Assembly: GCA_964429355.1 (NCBI GenBank)
Contig: CAYSCH010000143.1
Coordinates: 1-20,548, forward strand
Origin: JAAYAY01 sp964429355
Lineage (GTDB): Bacteria > Planctomycetota > Planctomycetia > Pirellulales > Thermoguttaceae
DNA length: 20,548 nucleotides
Direction of reading: 5' to 3'
The translations under genes and the position numbers were made by a program. Of the stretch, positions 6,917-14,693 are shown piece by piece; positions within the stretch are counted from its first letter, which is position 1, and every line of letters begins with the position of its first letter. The notes under the pieces were generated by a model. It was not told the origin of the DNA. It made no database searches and saw nothing but the letters and a program-made list of their open reading frames with translations.

Positions 6917-9900
6917 TTGCTCGAGGAATTGAGCCATGGGGGAATGGGAACCGTCTACCGGGCAATCCACGTCAGGCTTGGGCGCGAAGTGGCGCTCAAG
7001 GTGCTCCCCAAGGGGCGTAACACGGATCAGCGGGCGGTGGCACGCTTCGAACGGGAGATGGCAGCGGTAGGAAAACTCGATCATCCCCATATCGTCCGTG
7101 CCACGGATGCCGGCGAAGTGGAGGGCGTCCAATACCTGGCCATGGAACTGATCGACGGATTTGACCTGACCGAATTGGTCGACTATCTCGGTCCTCTGGG
7201 AGTTGCCAATTCCTGCGAGATCATCCGTCAGGCCGCGCTGGGACTGCAATGTGCCTACGAGCAGGGACTGGTGCACCGCGATATCAAACCGTCCAACGTG
7301 ATGGTCACCGGGGCCGGGATTGCCAAGATTCTGGATCTTGGCCTGGCCCGGTTTCATATCGACAAACAGTCGAATATTGAGCTCACGACAGCAGGGCAAC
7401 CCATGGGAACAGCCGACTATATGGCCCCCGAACAGGTTGCCGATACGCACTCGGTTGATATTCGAGCCGATATCTACAGTCTGGGGTGCACGTTTTACAA
7501 GATCCTGGCCGGCCAGCCGCCGTTCGGAGGCGTCCAGTACTCCAGTTCGTTCGACAAGATGATGGCCCACCGGAAGGATCCACCTCCGCCGATCCAGGAG
7601 TCTCGTCCAGACCTACCCAAGAAGGTCGTGGCGGTTCTCGATCAGATGCTCGCCAAGGATCCCGATGAGCGATTCCAGAAGCCAAGCGACCTGGCAGAAA
7701 CACTCTATCCTCTCTGCGCCGGCGCCAATCTTCCGGAAATGATCGAAAGCGCCTGGAAGGCGGCCGCGACCGCTCCCGTGCCCCAGTCAACTGCCGCCAT
7801 CACTCCGGACGGCGACCAGGAACCCTCCGGCACGTCCCCCCAGAGGCGAGCCAAACGCCGCGTCCAGACCGGTTCGTCGACCCACAGCGCATCGCGAAGC
7901 CAATACTCAGGCCTCTACGTCCTGCCGCCTCCCGCCAAGCCCCAATGGGGACTCTGGCTTACGATCGGTATTCTTTCGAGTTTGCTGGTCGGAATTCTCA
8001 GTGCCTACGTTGCCAAGCAGATCTACAGCCACGAGCTTGTCGTCGACGGAGCCCCGAAGGTCCCTGGCCCGGCCGGGCCAGGCTGGGCCGTCAGCCTCGA
8101 CAAGCCCGCCGTGCCAATCCCGCCCGCAGTCGCACTGGCCGGTCGGGCAGGCAAGCCGCCCCGGGTGCGAGGTGCTCTGGGCGAAGAGGCCCTGGTGGCC
8201 GACCCCTCTGAAATCGCCGGCGTTACGAGCTGGACCCTGGAGACGGTTGGACACCGAACACCAATCCTCTGTGCCGCCGTGGAGCCCAACGGCGCGACTT
8301 TGGCGACCGGCAGCGGTGAAGGAGCGATCCGCATCTGGGACCTTGTCGGTGGATCGTTGAAATCCATCCTCATCTATCCCGGCCGAGATGGCGAAGTTCG
8401 CGCCCTGGCGTGGGCCCCTGGCGGGACCTACCTGGCCGCAGCCTACGAGGCCGGCACACTGCTGATCTGGGATGTCGAGCACGGCACGGTCCTGCCTGAT
8501 GAGTTCAGCACCCGTTCCCAGGAGCCGGGCTCGCTGGCCTGGTCGCCGGATGGGACCCGATTGGCCTATGTCGACAAGAGTCCCGGCCAGGAAGATCGCG
8601 ACGCGGTCATGCTCTGGGATTTTAAGGCAAACAAAGCCATGCCACCCTTGATCGGTGCCACGGGAAAACTGCGAGCCGTCGCCTTCGCCCCGGACGGTTC
8701 GAAACTCGCAGCCGGCGGCAGCGATCTGAACATCCACGTCTGGGACTCGGCTGTCGGCCGGGAACCATTGTTGTCGATTTCGACCGGTCACATCGAATCG
8801 ATCTCGGCCCTGGCCTGGTCGCCCTGTGCCACCATGATTGCCTCCAGTTGCGACGGCGGCTGGAACTATCAGGGAATTGCGATCTGGAGCCTGGAAGACG
8901 GCTCGAAACTGGGCGATCTCCCCCAGCATACCGGTGGCGACCGGTCCCTGGTCTGGCTGGCCCAGCCGTCCATCCTCATTGGCACTGGAGGCCAGCGCGA
9001 CGGAAGAACTCGCTATTACGACCTTGCCAGCGGGATAGTCGACCAGGACTTTGCGACCGGCAGGAGCCTCCTCTGCCGCGTGGGGGCCACGGACAAGGTG
9101 ATCCTGGTCCAGGGAAACGGCGACGTCCTGTTCTGCGAATCCACTGGGTTGGGACGCCCGAAGGCCAGATTGCCGTTGCACCCGGGCACGCCCAGCGCCC
9201 TGGCCATCTCACCCGACTCACGCACCGTCGCATGCGGCAGCCAGGATGGTTCGATCCGGCTCGTCGACGTGGCGACCGGCCAGTCGCTCCAACTCGACGC
9301 CCCAGGCCCCGTCCACGCGCTCGTCTACAGCCCGGATACCGATCCCGAACAGTCCAAACTTGCCGTGACCACCGAAAGCTGGAATGAAACCCGCCAGCGG
9401 ATGGAATTTCCCACCTCCGTTTACGATGTCAAGAAACGCAAGTTCCTGTGGTCGTTTGACGAACGCATCGAGGATCTTGCCTGGTCTCCGGACGGAAACC
9501 GCATTGCAACGGCCGGTGACAGCCTGTCGATCTGGGACGGCAAGACCGGCAACTACCGCGATCGGATGGAAGGACAGTCCCACTCCGTCGCCTGGGTCCG
9601 CGACGGGACCGCGGTCGCCCTCGGATCGCCCTCCACGGTGGAACTGGTCGATGCCAAGGAGGGAAATGAACTCCTCTCCTTCCTCTCCTTCACGGAGTCC
9701 ACCGGCTCACGCCGGCTCCTGGCCTGGTCGGCGGCGGCCGCACGCCTGGCAATCGCCAGTGGGAATGCCGGAGCGGAAGAAATCGTCCTCCTGGCCGCCG
9801 AAACCGGCGCGGCGCCCAGCCGCGTCGCCGTCAGCAGCCAGACCCAGCCAATCATCGCCCTCGGTTGGCAGGCCGATGGAAAAGCCGTCCTGACGGCAAG

Positions 9901-10252
9901 CCTCTCCGAAACCTGTAGCTGGGACATCGCCACCGGAGAACGAACCAGCAAGAGCCCCATCGGCAGCCAGGCTTTCTCCGCCGACGGCAAGCTTGCCCTC
10001 CTTGGCGGCCCCAGTTCGATTCGGCTCCACCAACCCCAGGACCGAAAACTGCTCCGAACCCTGCTCGTGTTTCCCGACCACAAATATGCGGCAATATCCC
10101 CCGAAGGCCATTGTGACGGCTCCTATCAGTCAGGAGATATCGCCTATATTGTTCAAACGCCAAACGGGCAGGCGATGCTCGACGAACAACAGTTCGCCAC
10201 CCAGTACGGCTGGAAGAACGATCCCGGCAAATTGGCCCCCGGCCAGAATTGA
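6917..10252 (+). CDS. Membrane Ser/Thr protein kinase (Pkn type) with C-terminal WD40 propeller
   Basis: This reads 1111 residues if translation starts at TTG 6917, three bases after the upstream TAA; this start is the weak point. Residues 1-270 are a complete Hanks-type kinase: Gly-rich loop G8-G-M-G11, VALK with K28, H120-R-D122-I-K-P-S-N, D140-L-G (DFG equivalent) and A170-P-E172. A low-complexity linker follows, then one membrane helix (about 344-366). The large C-terminal part (about 430-1090) consists of at least ten WD40-like repeats, such as LAWSPDGTRLAYV and VRALAWAPGG with closing IWD/VWD, probably two propellers outside the cytoplasm. The kinase should phosphorylate Ser/Thr of unknown targets in response to a ligand of the propeller. 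ATG 6944 would lie inside the Gly-rich loop and is not usable. The first beta strand is shortened by the stop, so the protein is either coupled to the zinc-finger frame, read through, or inactive. Confidence 0.85.
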   Translation: MLEELSHGGMGTVYRAIHVRLGREVALKVLPKGRNTDQRAVARFEREMAAVGKLDHPHIVRATDAGEVEGVQYLAMELIDGFDLTELVDYLGPLGVANSCEIIRQAALGLQCAYEQGLVHRDIKPSNVMVTGAGIAKILDLGLARFHIDKQSNIELTTAGQPMGTADYMAPEQVADTHSVDIRADIYSLGCTFYKILAGQPPFGGVQYSSSFDKMMAHRKDPPPPIQESRPDLPKKVVAVLDQMLAKDPDERFQKPSDLAETLYPLCAGANLPEMIESAWKAAATAPVPQSTAAITPDGDQEPSGTSPQRRAKRRVQTGSSTHSASRSQYSGLYVLPPPAKPQWGLWLTIGILSSLLVGILSAYVAKQIYSHELVVDGAPKVPGPAGPGWAVSLDKPAVPIPPAVALAGRAGKPPRVRGALGEEALVADPSEIAGVTSWTLETVGHRTPILCAAVEPNGATLATGSGEGAIRIWDLVGGSLKSILIYPGRDGEVRALAWAPGGTYLAAAYEAGTLLIWDVEHGTVLPDEFSTRSQEPGSLAWSPDGTRLAYVDKSPGQEDRDAVMLWDFKANKAMPPLIGATGKLRAVAFAPDGSKLAAGGSDLNIHVWDSAVGREPLLSISTGHIESISALAWSPCATMIASSCDGGWNYQGIAIWSLEDGSKLGDLPQHTGGDRSLVWLAQPSILIGTGGQRDGRTRYYDLASGIVDQDFATGRSLLCRVGATDKVILVQGNGDVLFCESTGLGRPKARLPLHPGTPSALAISPDSRTVACGSQDGSIRLVDVATGQSLQLDAPGPVHALVYSPDTDPEQSKLAVTTESWNETRQRMEFPTSVYDVKKRKFLWSFDERIEDLAWSPDGNRIATAGDSLSIWDGKTGNYRDRMEGQSHSVAWVRDGTAVALGSPSTVELVDAKEGNELLSFLSFTESTGSRRLLAWSAAAARLAIASGNAGAEEIVLLAAETGAAPSRVAVSSQTQPIIALGWQADGKAVLTASLSETCSWDIATGERTSKSPIGSQAFSADGKLALLGGPSSIRLHQPQDRKLLRTLLVFPDHKYAAISPEGHCDGSYQSGDIAYIVQTPNGQAMLDEQQFATQYGWKNDPGKLAPGQN

Positions 10253-10345
10253 ATCCACCTCCTCCAATGCCGAAATGGGCCTATGCTTCGCTCCAAATCC
10301 AAGCTAGGATAGGAGTTTCGTGGATTTGGGGATGGTTGCGGCGTC

Positions 10346-10960
10346 ATGGAAACGAACATTGCGGGCGGCATTCTGGCCTTGGTCGCGCGGTTTCTCAGCG
10401 GGGCGAGCGTGCGCTGGATTGATTGCCATCCCGACCCCTGTCAACGTGTTTACTTCGCCAACCACACCAGCCATCTCGATGCGGTCGTCCTCTGGTCCGC
10501 TCTTCCACCCCATGTTCGAACCCTGACTCGTCCGGTCGCGGCCAAAGACTACTGGATGGGAGGCCCGATCCGGCGATATTTGTCTCGCGAGGTTTTCAAC
10601 GCCCTGTTGATCGATCGCACGGAGATCAAAGTCCATCAGAGCCCGGTCGATCTGATGATTCACGAAATCGGGCACCAGTACTCCCTGATCGTTTTTCCTG
10701 AAGGCGGGCGATCCTCCGGCCCGGATATCGGAGAGTTCAAGAGCGGATTGTACTACCTGAGCAAGAAACGGCCCGACCTGGAGCTGATCCCCGTCCACAT
10801 CGACAACATGAATCGAATCCTGCCGCGGGGAGAGGTCCTCCCGGTGCCCATGTTGACCTGCGTCACATTCGGCCCCCCCATGTGGTTGGAACGCAAGGAA
10901 CCCAAGGCAAAGTTCCTTCAGCGTGCTCGCGAGGCTGTCTTGCGGTTGAAGGAAGCATAA
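10346..10960 (+). CDS. plsC: 1-acyl-sn-glycerol-3-phosphate acyltransferase (PlsC-like)
   Basis: The protein has 204 residues from ATG 10346; no clear Shine-Dalgarno site precedes it. The catalytic H-x4-D motif of the glycerolipid acyltransferases is N-H40-T-S-H-L-D45, and F117-P-E-G-G-R-S is the substrate-binding block (FPEGTRS in most members). Length is near the minimum for the family, with a weak N-terminal hydrophobic stretch (GGILALVARFLSG) that may associate with the inner membrane. The enzyme transfers an acyl group to lysophosphatidic acid to make phosphatidic acid. The next gene, cdsA, starts 14 bases later and uses that product, so the pair is a natural operon. The Thr to Gly change in the FPEG motif and the small size leave open another acyl acceptor. 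Confidence 0.85.
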   Translation: METNIAGGILALVARFLSGASVRWIDCHPDPCQRVYFANHTSHLDAVVLWSALPPHVRTLTRPVAAKDYWMGGPIRRYLSREVFNALLIDRTEIKVHQSPVDLMIHEIGHQYSLIVFPEGGRSSGPDIGEFKSGLYYLSKKRPDLELIPVHIDNMNRILPRGEVLPVPMLTCVTFGPPMWLERKEPKAKFLQRAREAVLRLKEA

Positions 10961-10974
10961 GGCGAAACGATCCA

Positions 10975-12108
10975 ATGGATGTCTTGACCTTGGAACTCTT
11001 CGGCGGAGTGCTGGTGCTCCTGGGCATCGCGTCGGCCGTGGTGCGCTTTCTCAAGCGGCGCGTCGACCTGGGCCTTGATCCGGCGATTGTCGAAACCTTC
11101 CGCCTCCGGGTGTGGGCCTGGTGGCTGCTTTTTGCCCCCCTCGCCGGAGCCCTCCTCGGTGGGCCCTTGCTCCCGTTCCTCCTGTTCCTGATGATCTCGT
11201 TCTGGGCGCTCCGCGAGTTCATCACCCTGACTCCAACCCGCCCGGCTGACCACCGGGCGCTGTTCTGGGTGTTTTTTGCCTGCACGCCGCTGCAATATGT
11301 CTTCCTGATGCTTGCCGGAAGACCCTGGTTCGAGCAGAGTCTGGGCGTCAGCGCCTACGACATCTACAGCATCTTCATTCCCGTTTATGCCTTCCTGCTG
11401 ATTCCCGCCCGGATCGCCTTTTCCGGCGACTCGAAGCGGTTTCTGGAACGAACGGCCAAGATCCAGGCGGGGCTACTGATCTGCGTCTACTGCCTGAGCT
11501 ATGCGCCGGCCCTCCTCACCCTGGAACTGCCCCCCGCAGAAACGCGAACGGACCGGCGTGCCGGCGAGGAGGGCGAGGGAACAACCGTCGAGGCTGCGCC
11601 GGCCCGGGAATCGGAATCCGTGACCGACATGATCCAGATGGAGAATATCGCCAAGGTGGCCCGGTCGGAAATCAAGATGCCCTACGAGAACGCTGGGCCA
11701 AAATGCCGGCTGCTGTTCTTCTTCGTGCTCATCGTCCAGTTGGCCGACGCCTGTCAGTATCTCTGGTCGCAAATCCCCAGTCGGCACGCAATCGTGCCGG
11801 CCATCAGTCCGGCGAGGACCTGGGAGGGATTGATTGGCAGCTCTGCCAGCGTCACGCTGATCGGGGCCGCTCTGTGGGGCGTGACTCCCTTTCACTATTG
11901 GTGGCAGGCGGCCTTTGCCTCCTTCGTCGTCTCGCTGACGGCCTTCGGCGGCGGGCTCACCATGTCGGCCATCAAACGCGATCGCGGAGTGAAGGACTAC
12001 GGCACCCTGATCGAAGGGCACGGCGGGGTGCTCGACCGCATCGATTCCCTCTGCTTCTCCGCCCCGGTCTTCTTCCACCTCACCTGCTTCTTCCTCAAAT
12101 GGAGCTGA
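10975..12108 (+). CDS. cdsA: Phosphatidate cytidylyltransferase (CDP-diglyceride synthase)
   Basis: The protein has 377 residues from ATG 10975, 14 bases after the plsC stop; the frame is open further upstream, but that overlaps plsC. The family signature is intact at residues 331-357: S-A-I-K-R, then K-D-Y-G-T-L-I, then H-G-G-V-L-D-R-I-D, carrying the Asp/His metal and nucleotide residues. Several hydrophobic helices surround it (for example about 5-22, 43-75, 90-140, 245-260). The enzyme makes CDP-diacylglycerol from phosphatidic acid and CTP in the inner membrane, the branch point to phosphatidylglycerol, cardiolipin and phosphatidylserine. It is longer than the E. coli enzyme (285 residues), mostly through a hydrophilic, acidic segment of about 60 residues (about 183-243) between membrane helices. 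Its stop codon directly abuts the stop of the convergent rnhA. Confidence 0.93.
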   Translation: MDVLTLELFGGVLVLLGIASAVVRFLKRRVDLGLDPAIVETFRLRVWAWWLLFAPLAGALLGGPLLPFLLFLMISFWALREFITLTPTRPADHRALFWVFFACTPLQYVFLMLAGRPWFEQSLGVSAYDIYSIFIPVYAFLLIPARIAFSGDSKRFLERTAKIQAGLLICVYCLSYAPALLTLELPPAETRTDRRAGEEGEGTTVEAAPARESESVTDMIQMENIAKVARSEIKMPYENAGPKCRLLFFFVLIVQLADACQYLWSQIPSRHAIVPAISPARTWEGLIGSSASVTLIGAALWGVTPFHYWWQAAFASFVVSLTAFGGGLTMSAIKRDRGVKDYGTLIEGHGGVLDRIDSLCFSAPVFFHLTCFFLKWS

Positions 12109-12591
12109 TCAGAGATACCGTTGATAGGCGGCCACCGCCAGCGTGTCGCAACGCTCGTTTTCCGGGTGCCCACAGTGGCCGCGCACATGGGTGAAGCGAA
12201 CCTGGTGCATGGCGAGAAGCTGGTCGAGCCGTCGCCAGAGCTCTTCGTTCTTGACCGGCTTGAAATGCCCTCCCTCTTTTCGCCGCCAGCCGTTGGCCTT
12301 CCATTTCGGCATCCACTCCGAAAGCCCCTTGCCGACATAGGTGCTGTCGCTGACCAATTCCACCCGAGTCGCCCGCTTGAGGGCCTCCAGGCCACGAATC
12401 ACCGCCAGCAGCTCCATCCGGTTGTTGGTGGTCTCTTGCTCGCCGCCGGCCTGCTCGAGCTCTTTGCCGCTGGCCGGATGGCGAAGTACGAAAGCCCAGC
12501 CGCCGGGACCCGGGTTTCCGCTGCACGCTCCGTCTGTGTAGAGAATCACCTCAGCGTCTGTTGAGTCTGGCATGGGAGTGGCCGCCGTCAT
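12109..12591 (-). CDS. rnhA: Ribonuclease HI
   Basis: The 160-residue protein has the complete active site: D20 in YTDGACSGNPGPGG, E60 in NNRMELL, D82 in SDSTYV, H139 in VRGHCGH and D149 in ERCDTLA. The spacing from H139 to D149 matches the E. coli H124/D134 pair. The basic handle WMPKWKANGWRRKEG is also present. The cytoplasmic enzyme cuts RNA in RNA-DNA hybrids (R-loops, Okazaki primers) with two metal ions. Its ATG (12589-12591) overlaps the TGA of the upstream histidine kinase (12588-12590) as ATGA, so it is probably translated by coupling and transcribed from the kinase promoter. The pairing with a sensor kinase has no obvious functional reason. Its stop abuts that of cdsA on the other strand with no base between. 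Confidence 0.96.
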   Translation of the reverse strand: MTAATPMPDSTDAEVILYTDGACSGNPGPGGWAFVLRHPASGKELEQAGGEQETTNNRMELLAVIRGLEALKRATRVELVSDSTYVGKGLSEWMPKWKANGWRRKEGGHFKPVKNEELWRRLDQLLAMHQVRFTHVRGHCGHPENERCDTLAVAAYQRYL

Positions 12592-14375
12592 AGAACTTGT
12601 TTGGGCTCGGGAGCGGCCGACTGGCCGTCTGGCGTTTGCACGATTCCGAAGCGAGCCCGGTCAAAACGTGATGACTTGCTGAACTCCTCGAAATCGGCCG
12701 TCAAGGGCGAGTCGAGGATCGGCTTCTGCTCAATTTCCCAGGGCAACCGCACCGTGAACGTGCTCCCCGTGCCCAACTCGCTCTGCACAGTCACCTCTCC
12801 GCCCAACAGGTTGCACAACTCGCGGCAGATCGAAAGCCCCAGACCGCTCCCGCCATATTCGCGCGTCATGGCGTCGTTGCCGGGCATGCTCGTGCTCCCC
12901 TGGCGGAACTTCTCAAAGATCACCTGCTGATCCTCTTCCGCGATTCCCACCCCCGTATCGATCACCTGCATCACCAGCCGCCCCTTGCCGTCGCGAAGGG
13001 CAACGACCTTGATCCGCCCCCCCTCGGGCGTGAACTTGATCGCGTTCGAAAGAAGATTGTTGAGCACCTGCTGGATCCGCCCTTGATCCTGGTGCATGGG
13101 GGGCAGGTCGGGCTGGATCTCTTCGATCAGATCGATGTTCTTCTTCTCCGACAGGGGGCGCGCCATGTCGCACTGGGCGCCGATCACCCGGCGCACGTCG
13201 AACGACGTCAGCCGAAGCTCCATCTTGCCGCTTTCCACCTTCGCCAGATCCAGTACGTTGTTGATCATCTCCAGCAGCATCCGGCCCGACTTCTGGATGT
13301 TCTGAACGTAGCGCTTCTGCTTCTCGTCCAACACGTCGATCGAGCGGAGCACGTCGCTGAACCCCAGGATGCTGTTCAGCGGTGTGCGAAGCTCATGGCT
13401 CATGGTCGCCATGAAGTCGCTCTTGATCCGGTTGGTCTCGTAAAGCTGCATGTTGAGCTTCGCCAGTTCGTCCACCTTCACGTCCAGGTTCACGTTGGCG
13501 TCGCGAAGTTCATCCTGGGCGTCGACAAGGTGGCGAAGCATGCGGTTGTAGGCGACCGCCAGGGCCTCGAACTCGTCCCCCGTGCGGATGTCCGCACGCA
13601 TGTTGATGTCGCCCCGGGCGATCGAGTCGCTCACATCCCGCAGGTGACGCACCGGGCGGACCACCACGTAACGAATCACAATGTAGAACGCGATCATCGC
13701 CACGAAGGCCGTGATGATCGCCACGGCCAGCAGCTTGCTCCAGGCGTCGCTGACCTTGTCCCGCAAATAGGCGTTCGGCAGCGTGATCTTGGCGACCGCC
13801 ATCAATTCACCCTCGGCCGGAGGATCGGTTCGGAGGGCACCCATGCTGAACACGCCGCCCGGCGGCAGGGCAACATGACAGCCCATGCAGTCCTTCTCCG
13901 CGTAAATCGGATGATAGAAGTAATACTCTTCATTGCGCGGAGAGTACGTGTCTTCTGGCTCTGCCCCGGCTCGAGAACTCGCAAACTTCTTGATCAGGTC
14001 CTTCTCATACTGATTCGTCGGGTGCCCGCGCTTTGCGGCCGCGTACTGAGGTGAGTTCGGGTTGTAGAGAAACCTCGCGTCGACATTCTTCTCACTGAGT
14101 TTGTCGGCAAACCGCTTCATCAGTTTGTCGGCTTTCTCCTTCCATGACTGGCCCGCAAACGTGTCCAATCCTTGCCAATGAACCTGAAGCAATAATTGGT
14201 CCACCAACCGCGCAGCCGTCACCGGGTTCTGCTCGCGCACCACGTCCTCGGTCACCCACCAGTAGAGCCAGAGGCTGAACGCCATCACCACCAGCAGGAA
14301 CACGCCGAAGAGGAACAGGCACTTGATCTCGAGGCTCGTCGCGCCCATAGCACGACTGATTCGTCGATTGGCCAT
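12588..14375 (-). CDS. Sensor histidine kinase with periplasmic c-heme (DUF3365/Tll0287-like) domain and HAMP
   Basis: The 595-residue protein is built as follows: membrane helix (about 18-41), extracytoplasmic sensor domain (about 42-212), second helix (about 214-237), HAMP (about 235-287), coiled coil, HisKA with H327 in MSHELRTPLNSILGF, and HATPase_c with NNLLSNAIKF (N box), DTGVGIAEED (G1) and GGSGLGLS (G2). The sensor domain matches the DUF3365/Tll0287-like type and carries C163-M-G-C166-H167, the attachment site of a c-type heme. The kinase thus probably senses redox state, oxygen or NO outside the inner membrane. It ends in a tail of about 50 residues without a receiver domain, and no response regulator is near. 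Downstream rnhA overlaps it by ATGA. A possible promoter lies 40 bases upstream of ATG 14375. The start is supported by the positively charged N-terminus before the first helix. Confidence 0.92.
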   Translation of the reverse strand: MANRRISRAMGATSLEIKCLFLFGVFLLVVMAFSLWLYWWVTEDVVREQNPVTAARLVDQLLLQVHWQGLDTFAGQSWKEKADKLMKRFADKLSEKNVDARFLYNPNSPQYAAAKRGHPTNQYEKDLIKKFASSRAGAEPEDTYSPRNEEYYFYHPIYAEKDCMGCHVALPPGGVFSMGALRTDPPAEGELMAVAKITLPNAYLRDKVSDAWSKLLAVAIITAFVAMIAFYIVIRYVVVRPVRHLRDVSDSIARGDINMRADIRTGDEFEALAVAYNRMLRHLVDAQDELRDANVNLDVKVDELAKLNMQLYETNRIKSDFMATMSHELRTPLNSILGFSDVLRSIDVLDEKQKRYVQNIQKSGRMLLEMINNVLDLAKVESGKMELRLTSFDVRRVIGAQCDMARPLSEKKNIDLIEEIQPDLPPMHQDQGRIQQVLNNLLSNAIKFTPEGGRIKVVALRDGKGRLVMQVIDTGVGIAEEDQQVIFEKFRQGSTSMPGNDAMTREYGGSGLGLSICRELCNLLGGEVTVQSELGTGSTFTVRLPWEIEQKPILDSPLTADFEEFSKSSRFDRARFGIVQTPDGQSAAPEPKQVL

Positions 14376-14693
14376 TTCCGCTCGTCTCAGAATATCCGGT
14401 TACCTAACCCGTTTATTCTACGGAAATTGCGACTTCACGCCAGAGCGAAAACGACACGTTTCGAGGGCTATTGCAGGCCCCTTTTCCCGCAGGGCCCCCT
14501 CCTCTCGAAAATGCGGCAGAATCTACCAAACACGCCCTGCCATCGGCATTCAGTCCCGGCGCCAAATGCCCGGTCAAGACCGCAAGGCTAGCCTCTCCCA
14601 GACACGGGCTGGCGGAATCCGCGCAGGTCCCGAAAACGTCTCTCACCGTTCCGGGCTGTTCGCCAAATTCCTTGCGGAAGGACCTTCGGCCTC
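14376..14693 (-). other. Gene-free stretch between ceramidase-like gene and histidine kinase
   Basis: These 318 bases, read on the minus strand, run from the stop of the ceramidase-like gene to the start of the kinase. They hold no credible gene. A short TCCTT/AAGGA hairpin with a four-base loop lies just past the upstream stop, near 14670-14685, too weak to call a terminator. A possible kinase promoter is listed separately. Nothing else is evident. Confidence 0.4.
14415..14443 (-). promoter_or_regulatory. Possible sigma-70-type promoter of the histidine kinase
   Basis: On the minus strand TAGAAT (14420-14415, five of six matches to TATAAT) lies 17 bases behind CTGGCG (14443-14438, three of six matches to TTGACA). 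It would start transcription about 30 bases before ATG 14375. The -10 is good and the -35 poor. Confidence 0.35.

Noticed and set aside
6944..6946. ATG as kinase start
   Set aside because: It lies within the Gly-rich loop (GGMG) and would remove ATP-binding residues; the frame continues upstream to TTG 6917 and beyond the TAA.
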